Shown: positions 10,377 through 21,700 of the stretch, in pieces
Position numbering within the stretch: the first letter of the stretch is position 1
How the letters are laid out: each line of letters starts with the position of its first letter
Assembly: GCA_954871525.1 (NCBI GenBank)
Contig: OX940861.1
Coordinates: 15,298,842-15,362,841, forward strand
Length of the DNA: 64,000 nt
Direction: 5' to 3'
Origin: Parietaria judaica
Taxonomy: Eukaryota > Streptophyta > Magnoliopsida > Rosales > Urticaceae
The notes under the pieces: generated by a model
Databases searched by the model: none
What the model was told of the DNA's origin: nothing
Seen by the model: only the letters and a program-made list of their open reading frames with translations
Program-made: the position numbers and the translations under genes

Positions 10377-13300
10377 ATGGCTCCTTTTCGCTCCGGCCTG
10401 GTCTTTAAGACTCGAAGCCCTGCCTCCGTCATGACGACCAAGGGTTTGCAGTTTATCGTCGAGAACTGTTCAGACTCGGAGCTCTGTTACGCACGTCTCC
10501 CTCTCGAGGGTGAATTCGCCGACGAGCCTCAGAACGACTTCGTCTGCGTCTATGAGTCGTTCTTCCGCATCGTCGGTCTTCGCTTCCCGGTGCCGCTCTT
10601 GGTCGTGGCGTTTCTCTACGCCTTTGGGGTTCCGATCGCTCGGGTGAGCCCCAACACCCTTCGCCTCCTCCTCTGCACACTCGCTATTGCATGCGAGCAG
10701 AAAGTGGAGCTTACGCTCGAGGACTTGATGCGCCTCTTCAAGGTCTCCCGGAATCCGAAGAATCAGGGTCGCTTTGCCATCTCCCATCGCGTTCGACCGC
10801 ACATTCTCACGAACACGCCGTCGAACGAGTCCGGCTGAGAGAATAAGTATTTCTTCGTTCGTGTGGATAGCTCCAACTTCGGTCCCCACCACTCTTTCCT
10901 GCCGAGGGATTTGGTGCTCGAGGGGGTGGACCTCCCTCGATTTAAGCCCGAGGAGAACGAAAAGGCCGATGCGCGGTTCAAAGAGATCCACGCTGCTCTC
11001 CTTGCCAACCCTAGGCGCGATTGGAGTAAGGACTTCGGGGATCGGCGGATCGAGAAGTCCGGGGTCTATCAACTGGCCCGAATCCACGGGGCGCCCCCAA
11101 ACACTCTTCTCCCGAAAGGTTTCCTTCGCGAACCTGCCCCGGAGGGATCTCCCGTAGAGCGGAAGAAACCCGCTCCAAGGCCGAAGAAGAAATCCGAGGA
11201 TAAATCCGTTGCTGCTAGGGACAACGCTCCCGTTGATCGGGATCGGGAGGTGCAGAGACCGTCGAGGTCCCAGGCAGGATCCGACGCTCCTCGCTACATG
11301 GGGCTCACCCCCCGAGAGGGTGGTCCCTCGAGTAAACGCCCTATCGAGGGTACTTGTGATGAGCGGCGGACGAGAACCAGAACGAATTCCGTCACCCGCT
11401 CCCCGTCGGAGGCTTCCCGCTCCTCGAGGAGATCCCCTCGAGAAGAAAGCTCTTCGTGCAAGCGACCCGCCGAGGAGGTATGTGATGTTTCCCCTGCGAA
11501 GAAAGCGAAGGTTCCCGCCCCGACCCCTGAGCCCGAAGCTGCTGATCCGTCTCGAGGAACAGCGGAGGGAGCTCCGGGCACCGCGCCTGTAGAGGGCGCA
11601 GCGGGGAGGACGGGACTGGCGTTGGACGGGCGTGCGCGCCCCGTCGTGAATCCACGGGAGAGACTGGAGTTCGACGACATCGAGCATCTGGTCGTCGCGC
11701 CGAATGCTCCCCCTCCACCCCCTTTGGGGGCTGAAAGCTCCATTCTTCCTTCCGCTCCTAGGGTCGCGGCCCGGTCCTCTCCGTCACCACCTCGGGGAAT
11801 CCCCGACGAAGCGACGCGGGACCTGGCCGCGGCCTCTAAGCCTCCGATTCAGTCTCTGGTCAAAGAGACCCAGGTTCCGAATGAGGAAGGTACGGGACCT
11901 ATTGGCGAGGAAGACGCCCGAGGAGAGACCTTCGCACCTGTCGGGCGCGAAGGTGACCAGGAACAGATCCCCTTCGGACCCGAGGAGGAACAGCCCGGGG
12001 CGCACCCCGTGGTGAGTCCTCCTGGCCCGAAGCTCCTTTCTGACGCACCTGGTATCGAGGCCCTCGAGGGCTCAGGGATCCAGCCTTCTCCCGAACTTAC
12101 CGGCGTCTCCGATTCACAGGTACCTCTCATTGCTCCTTCTAGCGCGCCGCCGAAATCAACGGATGACTAGGCGCGGCCTTCTGCGTCATCCCTTGACCCC
12201 GAGGAGACACCTACCGGGTTGCCACGGGCTCAAACCGGCTTCCCAGCCTTGCCGCCTCAGGGTGCACTTCCCGAGGCCGAAGCTTCTCACGGGCTCGTCG
12301 ATCCTCTCAACGAGTCCGTGGGAAGCTTGGAACTCGTCGACCGTGTCATCCGGGGTGTAGCCCAGTTGAAAGACATGATTGCCTCCGAGCGGCTATCCAC
12401 CGCTAAGGCTGAGAGAGAAAACAGTGAGTTGTCGGCGGAGCTCACGTTAGTCCGGGGACAATTTGAGGTTTCCGCCCGCGACGGGCGGAAGTTTCGGGAG
12501 CAGGCCGAGAAGCTTTCCTCGGAGCTTGACGAGGCCAAGCTTGCCTTGGAGTCAGAAACCTCGTTGCGCCGGGCCGCTGAAGCCAAATTCGCGGAACAGC
12601 AAAACTCTTTTGCTGTTAAGGAGGCGGTCTCTCCGATAAGCTCCGGCTCAAGGCTGAGCGCCTCGCTCAGATTGGTAAAGCTGTCGGCGTACCACTCGAG
12701 CAGGAAGACCACCTGGTGTCTCGGGTCGACGCCGTGCTGAGGAAGTTCGCCGAGGACTTAGAGGTTGCGCGAGCCGAGGCAGTTGAGGAGCGTCACGGCC
12801 GAGAGTGCCTGTTCGAGGAGGCCTAAGCCAAGCTGGAGCGCCTCTCGGCGAAGTATGATTTTCTTTATCAATCCATCAACGCCCACCGCTTGGCCGGCGT
12901 TTACCACGCCAATATCGTTTTGGTCGAGAAAATCCCTCCGGCGGCACACGTCGAGGGCCTCGAAATCCGCTTGTCTTCGTGGCGTGAAAGCCGCGATAAG
13001 CACCGGGCCGTGGTAGAAGAGCTGGACAAGATGTCCGCCCGGGACCTTGATTCTCCACCGCTCTCCCCCTGCAAGCCGACAGCCCTAGACTGCCAGAGGA
13101 TTGAAGGCCTTGCCTCGGACGGGGCCGCTCTCGGGTCCTCACCGCGCGATGGATCCGACTCGAGCACCGAGACCCCGGCGCCTTCGGAGCCCACGGTATA
13201 GGACGTTTTCCCGGAGTTTCCCTTTCAATTTCCCTCTTTTTTTTTTTTTTTTTGTAAATTCTGAATTTTGTGGCTCTTTCTGTAATCCAAGCATTTAAGT

Positions 13301-13485
13301 GAATTATCATATAAATAAAAGAAATCTTTCTCGGGTTACCTTTTCCTTCCATCGCTAAGCTTTTTTCGCTATCGCCCTCGTATACTTGTCTTTCCCTTAT
13401 CCCCTTTCTTGTCGGGCCTCTTTATTGTTTCTTCCGTATCTCCACTCTCTCTTTTCCTTCGCAGGCCGGAGGTGGTACCGTTGTT
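10377..13485 (+). pseudogene. antisense-gene pseudocopy, gypsy-type transposon domain plus coiled coil
   Basis: The protein is closely similar to that encoded at 18769-22950. The N-terminal domain (FVCVYESFFRIVGLRFP, VSPNTLRLLLCTLAIA, LMRLFKVSRNPKN) runs to codon 154, where Trp is replaced by TGA (10836-10838). A second open block (10863-12170) covers the Pro/Ser/charged linker and ends in TAG. Reading then continues through the coiled coil (12219 onward), broken by a frameshift near 12630-12740 and a CAA-to-TAA change near 12823, and resumes to the exon end at 13195 (PTV, donor ACG|gtatag). Intron 13196-13464 ends cttcgcag; exon 2 is cut after about 21 bp by the LTR remnant. Non-functional. 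Confidence 0.8.
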
Positions 13486-13747
13486 CATTAAATGCACGTC
13501 TCGTCAATGGTCATTCGGTTCTGCATAAACCATCATGACGAAATTCCTCGTCGAGTGTGATGGGACACTTTATCGCAGTTTGCTTTTGTGTGGCTGTGCC
13601 TCCTCGTGGTCGAACTTCCTCGGGGATAATCCTCCTCGGGGATAATCCCCCTCGGGTGATGAACTTCCTCGCCTTTCCTCATGTCGTTTATGAACAAAAC
13701 GACACGAGTTGTGTTGAGGATGGATTTGACCAAATCCGACCTTAACA
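13486..13747 (-). repeat. truncated right LTR of the decayed family-A element
   Basis: From ttcattaaatgc to cttaaca it repeats about 9267-9561, but the first two-thirds of the LTR and the primer-binding region are gone. Confidence 0.8.
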
Positions 13748-14099
13748 ACGATCATCAGTCGACCCGCGTTGACTCAAAATTCAATCATCCAGGTGTTCAG
13801 CGAGTCTAACTCGGGACCCGAACCTTGGATCCGACTCTAAGTTAAAGCCATTTTTACGCATTAACATATACAAATCAATGTCTTCCATTTGGGAACCTAC
13901 AATTATATAATCAATTTATTTAATTAAAAAAAATACTGTAATGTATATTAACATATTTAATACAAAAATATGGATGACAACATTACTCTAAAAAATCATT
14001 AACTACTCAAGTAAGATTTGATAACAAAAAAAATATATAAGTAATATATTTGTCAATATTTTCATCATTTAATTGGCTTTATTGGGCCTTTTAAATTTT

Positions 14100-14340
14100 A
14101 ATTACTGTATAAGGACATTTTTAAAAAAGGAAAAAAATTAATTGCTTTGCAGGCCTTCTTGCTCGAGTGGACCTTGGGCAGCTGCCCATTATTTTTCAGC
14201 CTCTCGCATCGCAGCCTTCCTCTCTCTTTCGCTTCGCCGTTCGCACCCTCCTCCATCTCTCTTCGCCGCTCGCCGCTCGCCGCTATCAGCCTCCTCTCCC
14301 TGCTCGCAGCCTTCTCTCGCAGCTTCCCTCGGCGAGTTAA
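14100..14340 (+). other. probable 5'UTR exon region of TIM17 (start of transcript not fixed)
   Basis: A CT-rich, GC-richer block (about 14150-14340) lies directly before a strong splice donor (gagttaa|gtaagtg). Short open frames here (for example 14142-14348) are only leader sequence. The solo LTR of family B ends 230 bp upstream, so the TIM17 promoter borders, and may overlap, transposon DNA. Confidence 0.45.
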
Positions 14341-15079
14341 GTAAGTGACGAATCGTTTGGTTAGGGTTTTCCTCTGATTCTCGTCGTTTGATTCTCAGTT
14401 GTTTATCGGTTGATTCATTCTCTGATTGATTATCAGATTTAGGGTTGATGAATTTAAAATTTAGGTTTCATTCGTTGTTCATCGGTTGATTCGTTTTTTA
14501 TCGGTTGATTCTTGGTTGATCCTCTGTTTGATTCTCGGTTGATTATCAGATTTAGGGTTTTCATTCTCTGTTTGATTCTCGGTTGATTATCAGATTTAGG
14601 GTTTTCATTCTCTGTTTGATTCTCTAATCTATTCTCAGATTTAGGGTTTATGAATTTCATATTTTGGTTAGTACTCTCTTTTTTCCTGTTTTCGTCTCGG
14701 ATTTTCTCCCGAAATAAATCAGGATTCTAATGTGTCCCGGTTCCTATTTGAAGAAAAAAACGAGTACTTTTCAGTTTTCAGTTTTCACAACCGGAACCAG
14801 AACCGGGACAAAAAAATTTTGTCCTGGTTTTTTCGGGACAGGTTAAAAAAAAGTCAAATTCCGGGTTCCCGGTTCCGGTTTCAGCCCTGTTTTTAATATT
14901 TGATGAACTAGTTTATATTTGATGAACTAGCTTGAAAATGCTGTAGGTAAGTCAACGTCGACTTATTGCTTTGTTGACACTAAAGTTTTGTTGTGTTTTT
15001 GTTATTGTTGTTGGGTAAGATGGTGGTAAAAAGAGCTGTCATTTCATCCGTTCTAACTCGCTTGCTTGTAAATATGCAG
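14341..15079 (+). other. 5'UTR intron of TIM17
   Basis: Begins GTAAGT and ends aatatgcag at 15079, 41 bp before the ATG. The interior contains repeats of 'gattctcggttgattatcagatttaggg' type at about 14445-14650. Leader introns are common in plant housekeeping genes. The intron is inferred from splice signals only. Confidence 0.6.
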
Positions 15080-15120
15080 GTCTAATTTCATCCATTCCCT
15101 CTCACTCTTGATCCATCGTC

Positions 15121-15813
15121 ATGGGAACTCCGGAGACCTCAAGAGAGCCATGCCCTGATCGGATCCTCGATGACATTGGCGGCGCCTTCGGCATGGGCGC
15201 CGTGGGCGGTTCAGCGTTCCACTTCCTGAAGGGAGTCTACAACTCGCCACAGGGCACGCGCCTCGCCGGTGGTTCCCAGGCCGTGCGGATGAATGCGCCG
15301 CGCGTGGGCGGCAGCTTCGCCGTGTGGGGCGGGCTCTTCTCGGCCTTTGACTGCACGATGGTATACGTCCGGCAGAAGGAGGATCCCTGGAACTCCATCA
15401 TCGCCGGCGCCGCCACGGGCGGCTTCCTCCAGATGCGACAAGGCCCCGCCGCCTCCGCACGCTCCGCCCTCTTCGGCGGCGTTCTCCTGGCCCTGATCGA
15501 AGGGGCTGGAATCATGCTGAACAAGGTGCTCAGCCAGCAGCAGCAGGTCCCCATCATGATTGAAGAGCCGCCGCCCAACGTGGGAGCCATCCCGGGGTTT
15601 CCATCGGGCCCGTTCTCGGGCCGATTGCCACCTCAGCAGGCTCAAGAGGTGGCAGTGGCGTCGGCTCAAGCAAGCAGCTCTGAATCGGGGGGCTCGTGGC
15701 TGGGGGGATGGTTCGGCGGGAAGAAGGAGCCGGAGCCGTCCAGCAGCGGGAGCGAGACCAAGGTCTTGGAGAGCTTTGACGCACCGCCGGTTCCAAACTT
15801 TGAGTACAAGTGA
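15121..15813 (+). CDS. TIM17: mitochondrial import inner membrane translocase subunit TIM17
   Basis: 230 codons, no coding intron, ATG at 15121. It is a core subunit of the TIM23 presequence translocase that moves nuclear-encoded precursors through the inner mitochondrial membrane with TIM23, TIM50 and the PAM motor. The N-terminus [16 protein letters not shown], the GVYNSPQG and [17 protein letters not shown] blocks and the [18 protein letters not shown] segment are the Tim17/22/23 family core, with four Gly-rich membrane helices between about residues 15 and 140. The Gln/Ser/Pro-rich C-terminal extension ending VPNFEYK is usual in plant TIM17-2-like proteins. The frame is intact, and GC content is high relative to the AT-rich flanks. 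This is the clearest functional host gene in the window. Confidence 0.95.
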   Translation: MGTPETSREPCPDRILDDIGGAFGMGAVGGSAFHFLKGVYNSPQGTRLAGGSQAVRMNAPRVGGSFAVWGGLFSAFDCTMVYVRQKEDPWNSIIAGAATGGFLQMRQGPAASARSALFGGVLLALIEGAGIMLNKVLSQQQQVPIMIEEPPPNVGAIPGFPSGPFSGRLPPQQAQEVAVASAQASSSESGGSWLGGWFGGKKEPEPSSSGSETKVLESFDAPPVPNFEYK

Positions 15814-16333
15814 TTGGTTTAGCTGGGTACGTAAGCTTTTGGAGGGAAGGGTTGTGGCAGGATCGGAATTAGGGTTTGGCAAAAATAATTATACAACCAT
15901 AAGTTTGTCAGCTTTTTTTTCTATATTGTTTTAACTTGTGTTGGAGCTGCTATCTATGCTGCTATTATATTGTTTTAACTCATTTTTAGAATTCAAAAAT
16001 TGAATACAAAAAAAAAAAAAAAAAACCATATACGTAAGTGAGTCCTTAATGAATGGTTTAACTCGGAGTTTTGAGTGCCCGTGGAAAATGTTTTATTTTA
16101 CCTATGCTATTTTTCGTAATAAGAAAAAAATTACGAGAAAAAAGATAAACAATATGAGAATTATGAGTAAAATATATTACATGTTATAATCAAATTTTAT
16201 TATAAAATTCGAGGTATATTTTTTTTTCACTCCCCTCTTTTACTCATGTACAGATTTTATCATATTTATTTTTTAATTTATTTTTTTCGTAACCAATTTT
16301 CAAAGTTAATGTGAAAACACTTATTAAAAAGTA
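15814..16333. other. TIM17 3' flank
   Basis: Holds the TIM17 3'UTR and AT-rich spacer with a 19-20-bp A-run near 16007. No other gene is seen. A 22-bp segment (gtgaaaacacttattaaaaa...) at 16311-16332 recurs at 16817-16838 on the other side of the MITE. Confidence 0.5.
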
Positions 16334-16804
16334 GGGTTAATGACGGCAAAAATACTCAAAGTTTGGTTAAAGAACCCCTCGTGTACCCAAAGTTTAAAAG
16401 TGGTGGCAAAAATACCCAAAGTCACATTTGGGGAGTTGACCACTTCATTCTCGTAGCACCGTTAACTTACCTGTTAATTCTGGCCACGTGGACAAATCTG
16501 TTTTGTTAAATGTAATCATTAGAGGTTCAATTAGTTGTGTTGAATAGTATTAATTAGGGGTTTAATTCCTTGTTTTTTTTCGTAAACGAGGCTGATGTAG
16601 GCTCGTTCACGTGGCAAAAATTATTATGTCAGCAACCCACGTTTGTCCACGTGGCCAGAGTTAACGGGTAAGTTAACGGCGTTACGAGAATGGAGTGATC
16701 AACTCCCCAAATGCGACTTTGGGTATTTTTGCCACCACTTTTAAACTTTGGGTACATGAGAGATTCTTTGATCAAACTTTGGATATTTTTGCCGTCATTA
16801 ACCC
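16334..16804. mobile_element. MULE-type foldback MITE, copy 1
   Basis: A 471-bp element that is largely a perfect-ish inverted repeat: gggttaatgacggcaaaaatac at the left is mirrored at the right end. It is flanked by a 10-bp duplication ttaaaaagta (16324-16333 and 16805-16814). The 9-10-bp TSD and terminal GGG suggest a Mutator-derived MITE. It has no coding capacity. Related copies are at 40754-40914 and 55182-55981. Confidence 0.8.
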
Positions 16805-17139
16805 TTAAAAAGTATAGTGAAAACACTTATTAAAAAGTGTAGTATGGTAAAAACCGGGCTGAAAAAACTCAAAAGGCCCAACATGAATTTCAGCCTTTAT
16901 ATGTGTCTTTCAAAGTTTCTATATGTACTTTTTTTAGAAGCTCATTTGATTCTGATTTCCAGTACGAATACGAACCGTGAAAGCGTGGCCTATCGATCCT
17001 TTAGACCTTCGGAATTTGAAGCTAGAGGTGTCAGAAAAGTTACCACAGGTATAACTGGCTTGTGGCAGCCAAGCGTTCATAGCGACGTTGCTTTTTGATC
17101 TTTTGATGTCGGCTCTTCCTATCATTGTGAAGCAGAATT

Positions 17140-17330
17140 CACCAAGGGCCGAGTGGGGCGTGGTGCTCGTCATGGTGGGGCCCGAGGCTCCGCTCATCGC
17201 GGGACTCGTGAATGACCTCACCGCGGCGGCGATACCGGCTTTCGGGCCGACGGCCGAGGCTGTTGCGTTGGAGGGGTCAAAGAATTTCATGAAGAGCCTC
17301 TGCGATAAGTATGGGATTCCCACTGCTAAG
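17140..17330 (+). pseudogene. PUR2: GARS pseudogene block 1 (N-domain)
   Basis: Reads [19 protein letters not shown], then [19 protein letters not shown] and [11 protein letters not shown], the conserved region ahead of the ATP-grasp fold, ending at AAG|gttttg, a weak donor at the expected exon end. Sequence upstream (16940-17139) is not recognisably GARS. Confidence 0.85.
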
Positions 17331-17455
17331 GTTTTGATTTCGCTTCGATTTGTTTTGAGTCGTGAAGAACATGGTTTATAACTACTGGCGAAGCCACTAA
17401 CATCCAATGGGGGCAATCGCCCCCACTTGATCGACCAATTATTCAACATAGAGCC

Positions 17456-18197
17456 TGTAGAGGGGGTTTTTCACCACCCTTTTCCAGTCACAAAGACAAT
17501 CATCAAATAATAAATAAAATGACAACAAATGATGAGTATCTCTGTTTTATTATGATTTCCGAAATGAGCTCGGTTTTCTTCCGTTAAATAGCTGGACAGA
17601 TGAAGGATCATGAGCCTCAGATAATTCTATTACAAGATCTCTATTTCTTGCTTTTGCTGAGTCTTTTTTCTCTCCCTTTTCTTCGAATCACCAACTGACC
17701 AACCAACACAAAATGAGGCTTATATTGCCTTTTATAGGGTTACAACACTTTTCCCTTCTATCTTTCCCGCCCTTTTTCTCTTTAATCATCACTCTCTGAC
17801 GTGATTTGAAGGCAGCGGGGTTTATCCTCACTTTATGTCACCTCCGAGCATGCTCCCGTAATGGGTAGGTGCGCCGCATTAAATGCGCGTCTCGTCAGCC
17901 GTCGCTGACGCTCTCATCGAGTGAGTAGGTCGGCTTCATTAAATGCCCGTCTCTTCGGCTGTCATCGGGCTCTGCATAATCATCATGACGAAGTTCCTCG
18001 TCGAGTCGTGATGGGACGCTTCATCGCGACCCGCTTGCTCGCGTGGCTGCGTCCCCTCGCTGATGGACCTCCTCGGGGTATTCCTCCTCGGGGATGTCCT
18101 TCCTCGCTGGTGAACTTCCTCGCCTTCCTCATGTCGTTTATGGACAAAACGACACGAGTTGTGTTGAGGATGGATTTGACCAAATCCGACCTTAACA
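17456..18197 (-). repeat. 3' LTR of the young family-A element
   Basis: 742 bp, tgtagagggggtt...cttaaca on the plus strand (TGTTAAG...CTCTACA on the element's sense strand). Essentially identical to 25795-26536. Confidence 0.95.
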
Positions 18198-18202
18198 GTT
18201 AG

Positions 18203-18213
18203 TCCCCCATTTT
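18203..18213 (-). promoter_or_regulatory. polypurine tract of the young family-A element
   Basis: On the minus strand aaaatggggga lies 5 bp upstream of the 3' LTR start, the position used to prime plus-strand DNA synthesis. The same motif occurs next to the LTR of the decayed copy at about 9567-9577. Confidence 0.75.
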
Positions 18214-18630
18214 ATCAAGTGTATACACTTGGTAAAATAAAGTGTAACTGCCTTGGGGATTGGCACTAACCGGCGCCGACTGACTCGTGGTCGGTGACTC
18301 CTTCTTCGGCTCCTCGCGTGGTCATATTATGACGTTGCTCCCTTCCCTCGCTAGGCTTCCTTCGCTTTCCTAAGCCCCAGCGAAACTCTCAGCGACGAAG
18401 ATTTCTCAACGTTGCTCGGGTCCGGGGCCCACCTCGATTTTGCTTTCCCAAAAATCTGTCAGCCTCGAATCTTACGCACGTCCCTTCAGCATTGAATGAC
18501 CATCCTTTTTTGCATTTGAGGGCCTGTAGAGATTTATAACGGGCCTTTGAAATGACCCGTTGATGAGTTAGCAGGCTTCGATTTTGGGCCGTCAGATTAA
18601 GGACGTGCCTACTCATCACTCTTCCCTTTC

Positions 18631-18638
18631 TATAAATT
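18631..18638 (+). promoter_or_regulatory. TATA box of the antisense gene
   Basis: ctttctataaattcg lies 138 bp upstream of the ATG at 18769, in plus orientation, opposite to the LTR promoter. The motif and spacing are kept in the decayed copy (10239). Confidence 0.6.
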
Positions 18639-18768
18639 CGAAATTCAAAACCATTTTTCCAGGCATTTTCGTATTTTTTTAAGAATTCTTTCCAGGTTTC
18701 TTTTTACTGTTGTTCATCCTCATCTCCTCGTCCCCGAAATTCTTCCTCCTTCTCCCTCAGACGCCTCG

Positions 18769-21700
18769 ATGGGTCCATCCCGCTCCGGTCCAATCTTCAA
18801 GACTCGGAGTCCCCCTTCCGTCATGACGGAGGAAGGCTTGAAGTATATCGTCGATAACCACACTGATTCAGGGACCTGCTTTGCCCGTCTCCCTCTCGAG
18901 GGCGAGTTCGCCGATGAACCTCAGAGCGACTTCGTTTGCGTCTATGAATCGTTCTTCCGCATCGTCGGCCTTCGCTTCCCGACGCCGCTCCTGGTCGTGG
19001 CGTTTCTCTACGCCTTCGGGGTTCCGATTGCTCAGGTGAGCCCTAATACTCTTCGCCTCCTCCTTTGTACACTGGCCATTGCATGTGAACAGAAAGTGGA
19101 GCTCACGCTCGAGGACCTGATGCGTCTCTTCAAAGTCTCCCGTAACCCAAAGAATCTGGGTCGTTTTGCCATCTCTCATCGCGTCCGACCGCACATCCTC
19201 CTGAACACGCCCTCAAACGAATCCGGCTGGGAGAATAAATATTTTTTTGTTCGTGTGGACAATTCTAACTTCGGTCCCCACCATGCTTTCCTACCGACGG
19301 ATTTGGTGCTCGAGGGAGCGGACCTCCCTCGATTCAAGCTTGAAGAGAATGAGGAGGCCGAGGCGCGGTTCAAGAGCATCCACGCTGCTCTCCTTGCCAA
19401 TCCCAGGCGTGATTGGAGTAAAGACTTCGGGGGCCAGCGGCTTGAGAAATCTGGGGTTTATCAATTGGCCCGAATACACGGGGCGCCCCCTAACACTCTT
19501 CTCCCGAAAGGTTTCCTTCGCGAACCGGCCCCGGAAGGGTCTCCCGTGGAGCGGAAGAAACCTGCTCCGAGGCCGAAGAAGAACGCCGAGGATATAGTCG
19601 TGGCTACTAGGGATAGCGCTCCCGTCGGTCGGGATCGGGAGGCGCACAGATCGTCGAGGTCCCGGGCAGGGTCTGACGCTCCTCGCTTCATGGGGCCCAC
19701 CCCCCGAGAGGGCGGTTTCTCGAACAAACGCCCCGTCGAGGATACTGGTGACGAGCGGCGAACAAGGGCGAGGACGGAGTCCGCGGCCCGCCCCTCGCAA
19801 GATACCTCCCGCTCCTCGAGGGGATCTCCTCGGGAAGAAAACTCCCTGGGCAAGCGCCCCGCCGAGGAAGCGCGTGATGCTTCTCTGGCGAAGAAGGCGA
19901 GGGTTCCCGACCCGACTCCTGAACTCGAGGCGGCTGACCCGTCTCAGGGAGCCGCGGGAGGGACTTCGGGCACCGCGCCTGTCGAGGGCACAGCGGGGAG
20001 GACAAGGCCGGTGGCGGACGTGTGCGTACACCCCGCCGAGATCTCGCGAGAGAGACTGGAGATGGAAGACATCGAGCACCTGGTCGTCGCGCCGGATGCT
20101 CCTCCTCCTCCTCCGTCGGGGGCTGAGGACCCCATTCCTCTTTCTGCTTCGGGGCCCGCGACTCGGTCTTCCCTGTCACCACCTCGGGGAATCCCTGATG
20201 AAGCGATGCGAAACCCGGTTGTGGCCTCAACGCCTCCGACTCAACCTTTGGTCAAAGGGACCAATGCTCCCAACGACGGAGATACGGGGCCCGTTGGCGA
20301 GGAAGACGCTCCAGGACGGATCCTCCCCGGGCCCACGAAAGAACACTCAAGGGCGCTCCCTGACGCGAATCCCGCTAATCCGAAGCTTTCTCCCGACGTT
20401 CCCGGCGTCGAGGCTCTCGAGGGCTCAATGGCCTGGCCTTCCCCTTGTCTTACCGGCGTCTCCAGCTCGCAAGTACCTCTTGTCGCTCCTCCCGGCGCGT
20501 TGCCCCAATTAGCGGATGGCTTGACGCAGCCTTCCGAGCCGTCCCTTGACCTCGAGGGAATCCCCGAGGAGGTTCCTACCGGGTCGCCGCGGGCTCAAAC
20601 CAGCTTCCCAATCTTGCCGTCTCCGGGAGCACTTCCCGCGGCTGAAGCTTCTCATGGGCTCGTCGAGCCTTCCAGCGATCCCGTGGGGAACCTAGAATTG
20701 GTTGACCGCGTTGTCCAGGGGGTGGCCCAATTGTCGGACGTTATCGTGGCCATGCAGCTATCCGCCGCTAGGGCAGAGAGAAAGAGCAATGGGTTATCGG
20801 CAGAACTCTCGTTAGTCCGGGAACGGTTTGAGGCTTCCACCCACGACGGGCAGAAGTTCCAGGGGCAGATCGAGAAGCTTTCCTCGGAGCTCGACGAAGC
20901 CAAATCCACCTCGGAGTCGGAAAGCTCATTGCGCCGGGCCGCCGAGGCCGAGCTCAATGACGCCAAGTACATCTTGGAATCGGAAGTTTCGCTGCGTCGG
21001 GCCGCTGAAGCCAAACTCGCGGATCAGCAGAACTCTTACGCTGTTATGGAGGCGAGCCTCTCCGACAAGCTCCGGCTTCAAGCGGAATGCCTTGCTCAGA
21101 TAGGCGAGGCCGTTGGCGTATCGCCTGAACGGGAAGACCAGCTGGTGTCCGGGGTCAATGCCGCGCTGAGGAAGCTCGCCGATGACCTTGAGGCTGCGCG
21201 AGTCGAGGCAGTTGAGGAGCGTCGTGGCCGGGAGCGCCTGTTCGAGGAGGCTCAAGCCAAGTTGGAGCGTCTGTCGGTGAAGTATGGTTTTCTTGATCAA
21301 TCAATCAACGCCCATCGCTTGGCCGCTGCGTACCAGGCCAACATCGCCTTGGTCGAGAAGAACCCCCTGTTGGCACAAGCCGGGGGCCTCGATACACGCT
21401 TATCCTCGTGGCGCGAAAGCCGCGATAAGCACCGGGCTGTGGTCAAAGAGCTGGACCAGAAGTCTGCCCGGGATCCCGGATCTCCGCCGCTCTCTCCCTG
21501 CAATCCGCCAACCTCGGACTGTCGGGGACTCGAAAGCCTTGCCTCAGAGGTGGTAGCCCTTGGATCGGCATCGCGCGATGGATCCGGCCCGAGCACCGAG
21601 ACCCCGGCGCTCCCAGAGGCCACGGTATAGGATGTTTCCTTAGAGCCTCCCTTTCTATTTCCCGCTTTTGTAAACTTCGCATTTCGTGGCTTGTGCTGTA

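Larger units (their letters stand above)
8772..13747 (-). mobile_element. decayed family-A LTR element carrying an antisense pseudogene (TSD acgat)
   Basis: Perfect TSD acgat at 8767-8771 and 13748-13752. Left LTR 8772-9561 (tgtagagggc...cttaaca) is followed by the polypurine complement agtcccccatttt, so the element's sense strand is minus. The right LTR is reduced to its last 262 bp (13486-13747). Internally it retains only the antisense gene's promoter and first exon plus about 21 bp of exon 2. The F-box gene, tandem array and primer-binding site present in the relative at 17456-26536 are absent. It lies within the family-B solo LTR. Confidence 0.85.
4175..13866 (+). mobile_element. solo LTR of family B, split by two later insertions
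   Basis: Three separated blocks, 4175-5284, 8540-8771 and 13748-13866, together make one LTR of about 1.46 kb. It starts tgttatatgca and ends acgcattaaca. Its outer parts match, in opposite orientation, the LTR at 38058-39542: same opening 'ggcaaa(g)tcaaagccc' series, same TATA/'aggag..ttctcctcctc' block, same 'acgtaggcagcc' block, same final 110 bp. Flanks are tataa (4170-4174) and tatac (13867-13871), a 4/5 TSD. Block junctions coincide exactly with the TSDs ttccc and acgat of the two inserted elements. The LTR's own orientation is plus. An internal minisatellite of 'cctcgcctgacgaggtacc' type lies at about 4345-4470. Confidence 0.8.

Noticed and set aside
10470..11743. 405-codon and other minus-strand frames opposite the antisense pseudogene
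   Set aside because: Shadow frames caused by GC-rich codons of the plus-strand gene; Arg/Pro/Ser-rich with no domain. The same shadow recurs at 19291-20230.
14142..14348. Two overlapping 65-68-codon frames upstream of TIM17
   Set aside because: They lie in the CT-rich leader exon and run across the splice donor; typical 5'UTR artefacts.
15211..15882. 223-codon minus-strand frame over TIM17
   Set aside because: Complement of the GC-rich TIM17 coding sequence; no domain, and TIM17 itself is unmistakable.
16934..17449. 171-codon minus-strand frame
   Set aside because: Lies opposite the GARS exon and the start of the hAT-like element; no recognisable domain.
18769..21630. The antisense ORF as a gag protein of the LTR element
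   Set aside because: It is on the strand opposite to that defined by primer site, polypurine tract and LTR TATA, is spliced, and has no zinc knuckle or capsid-like motifs.
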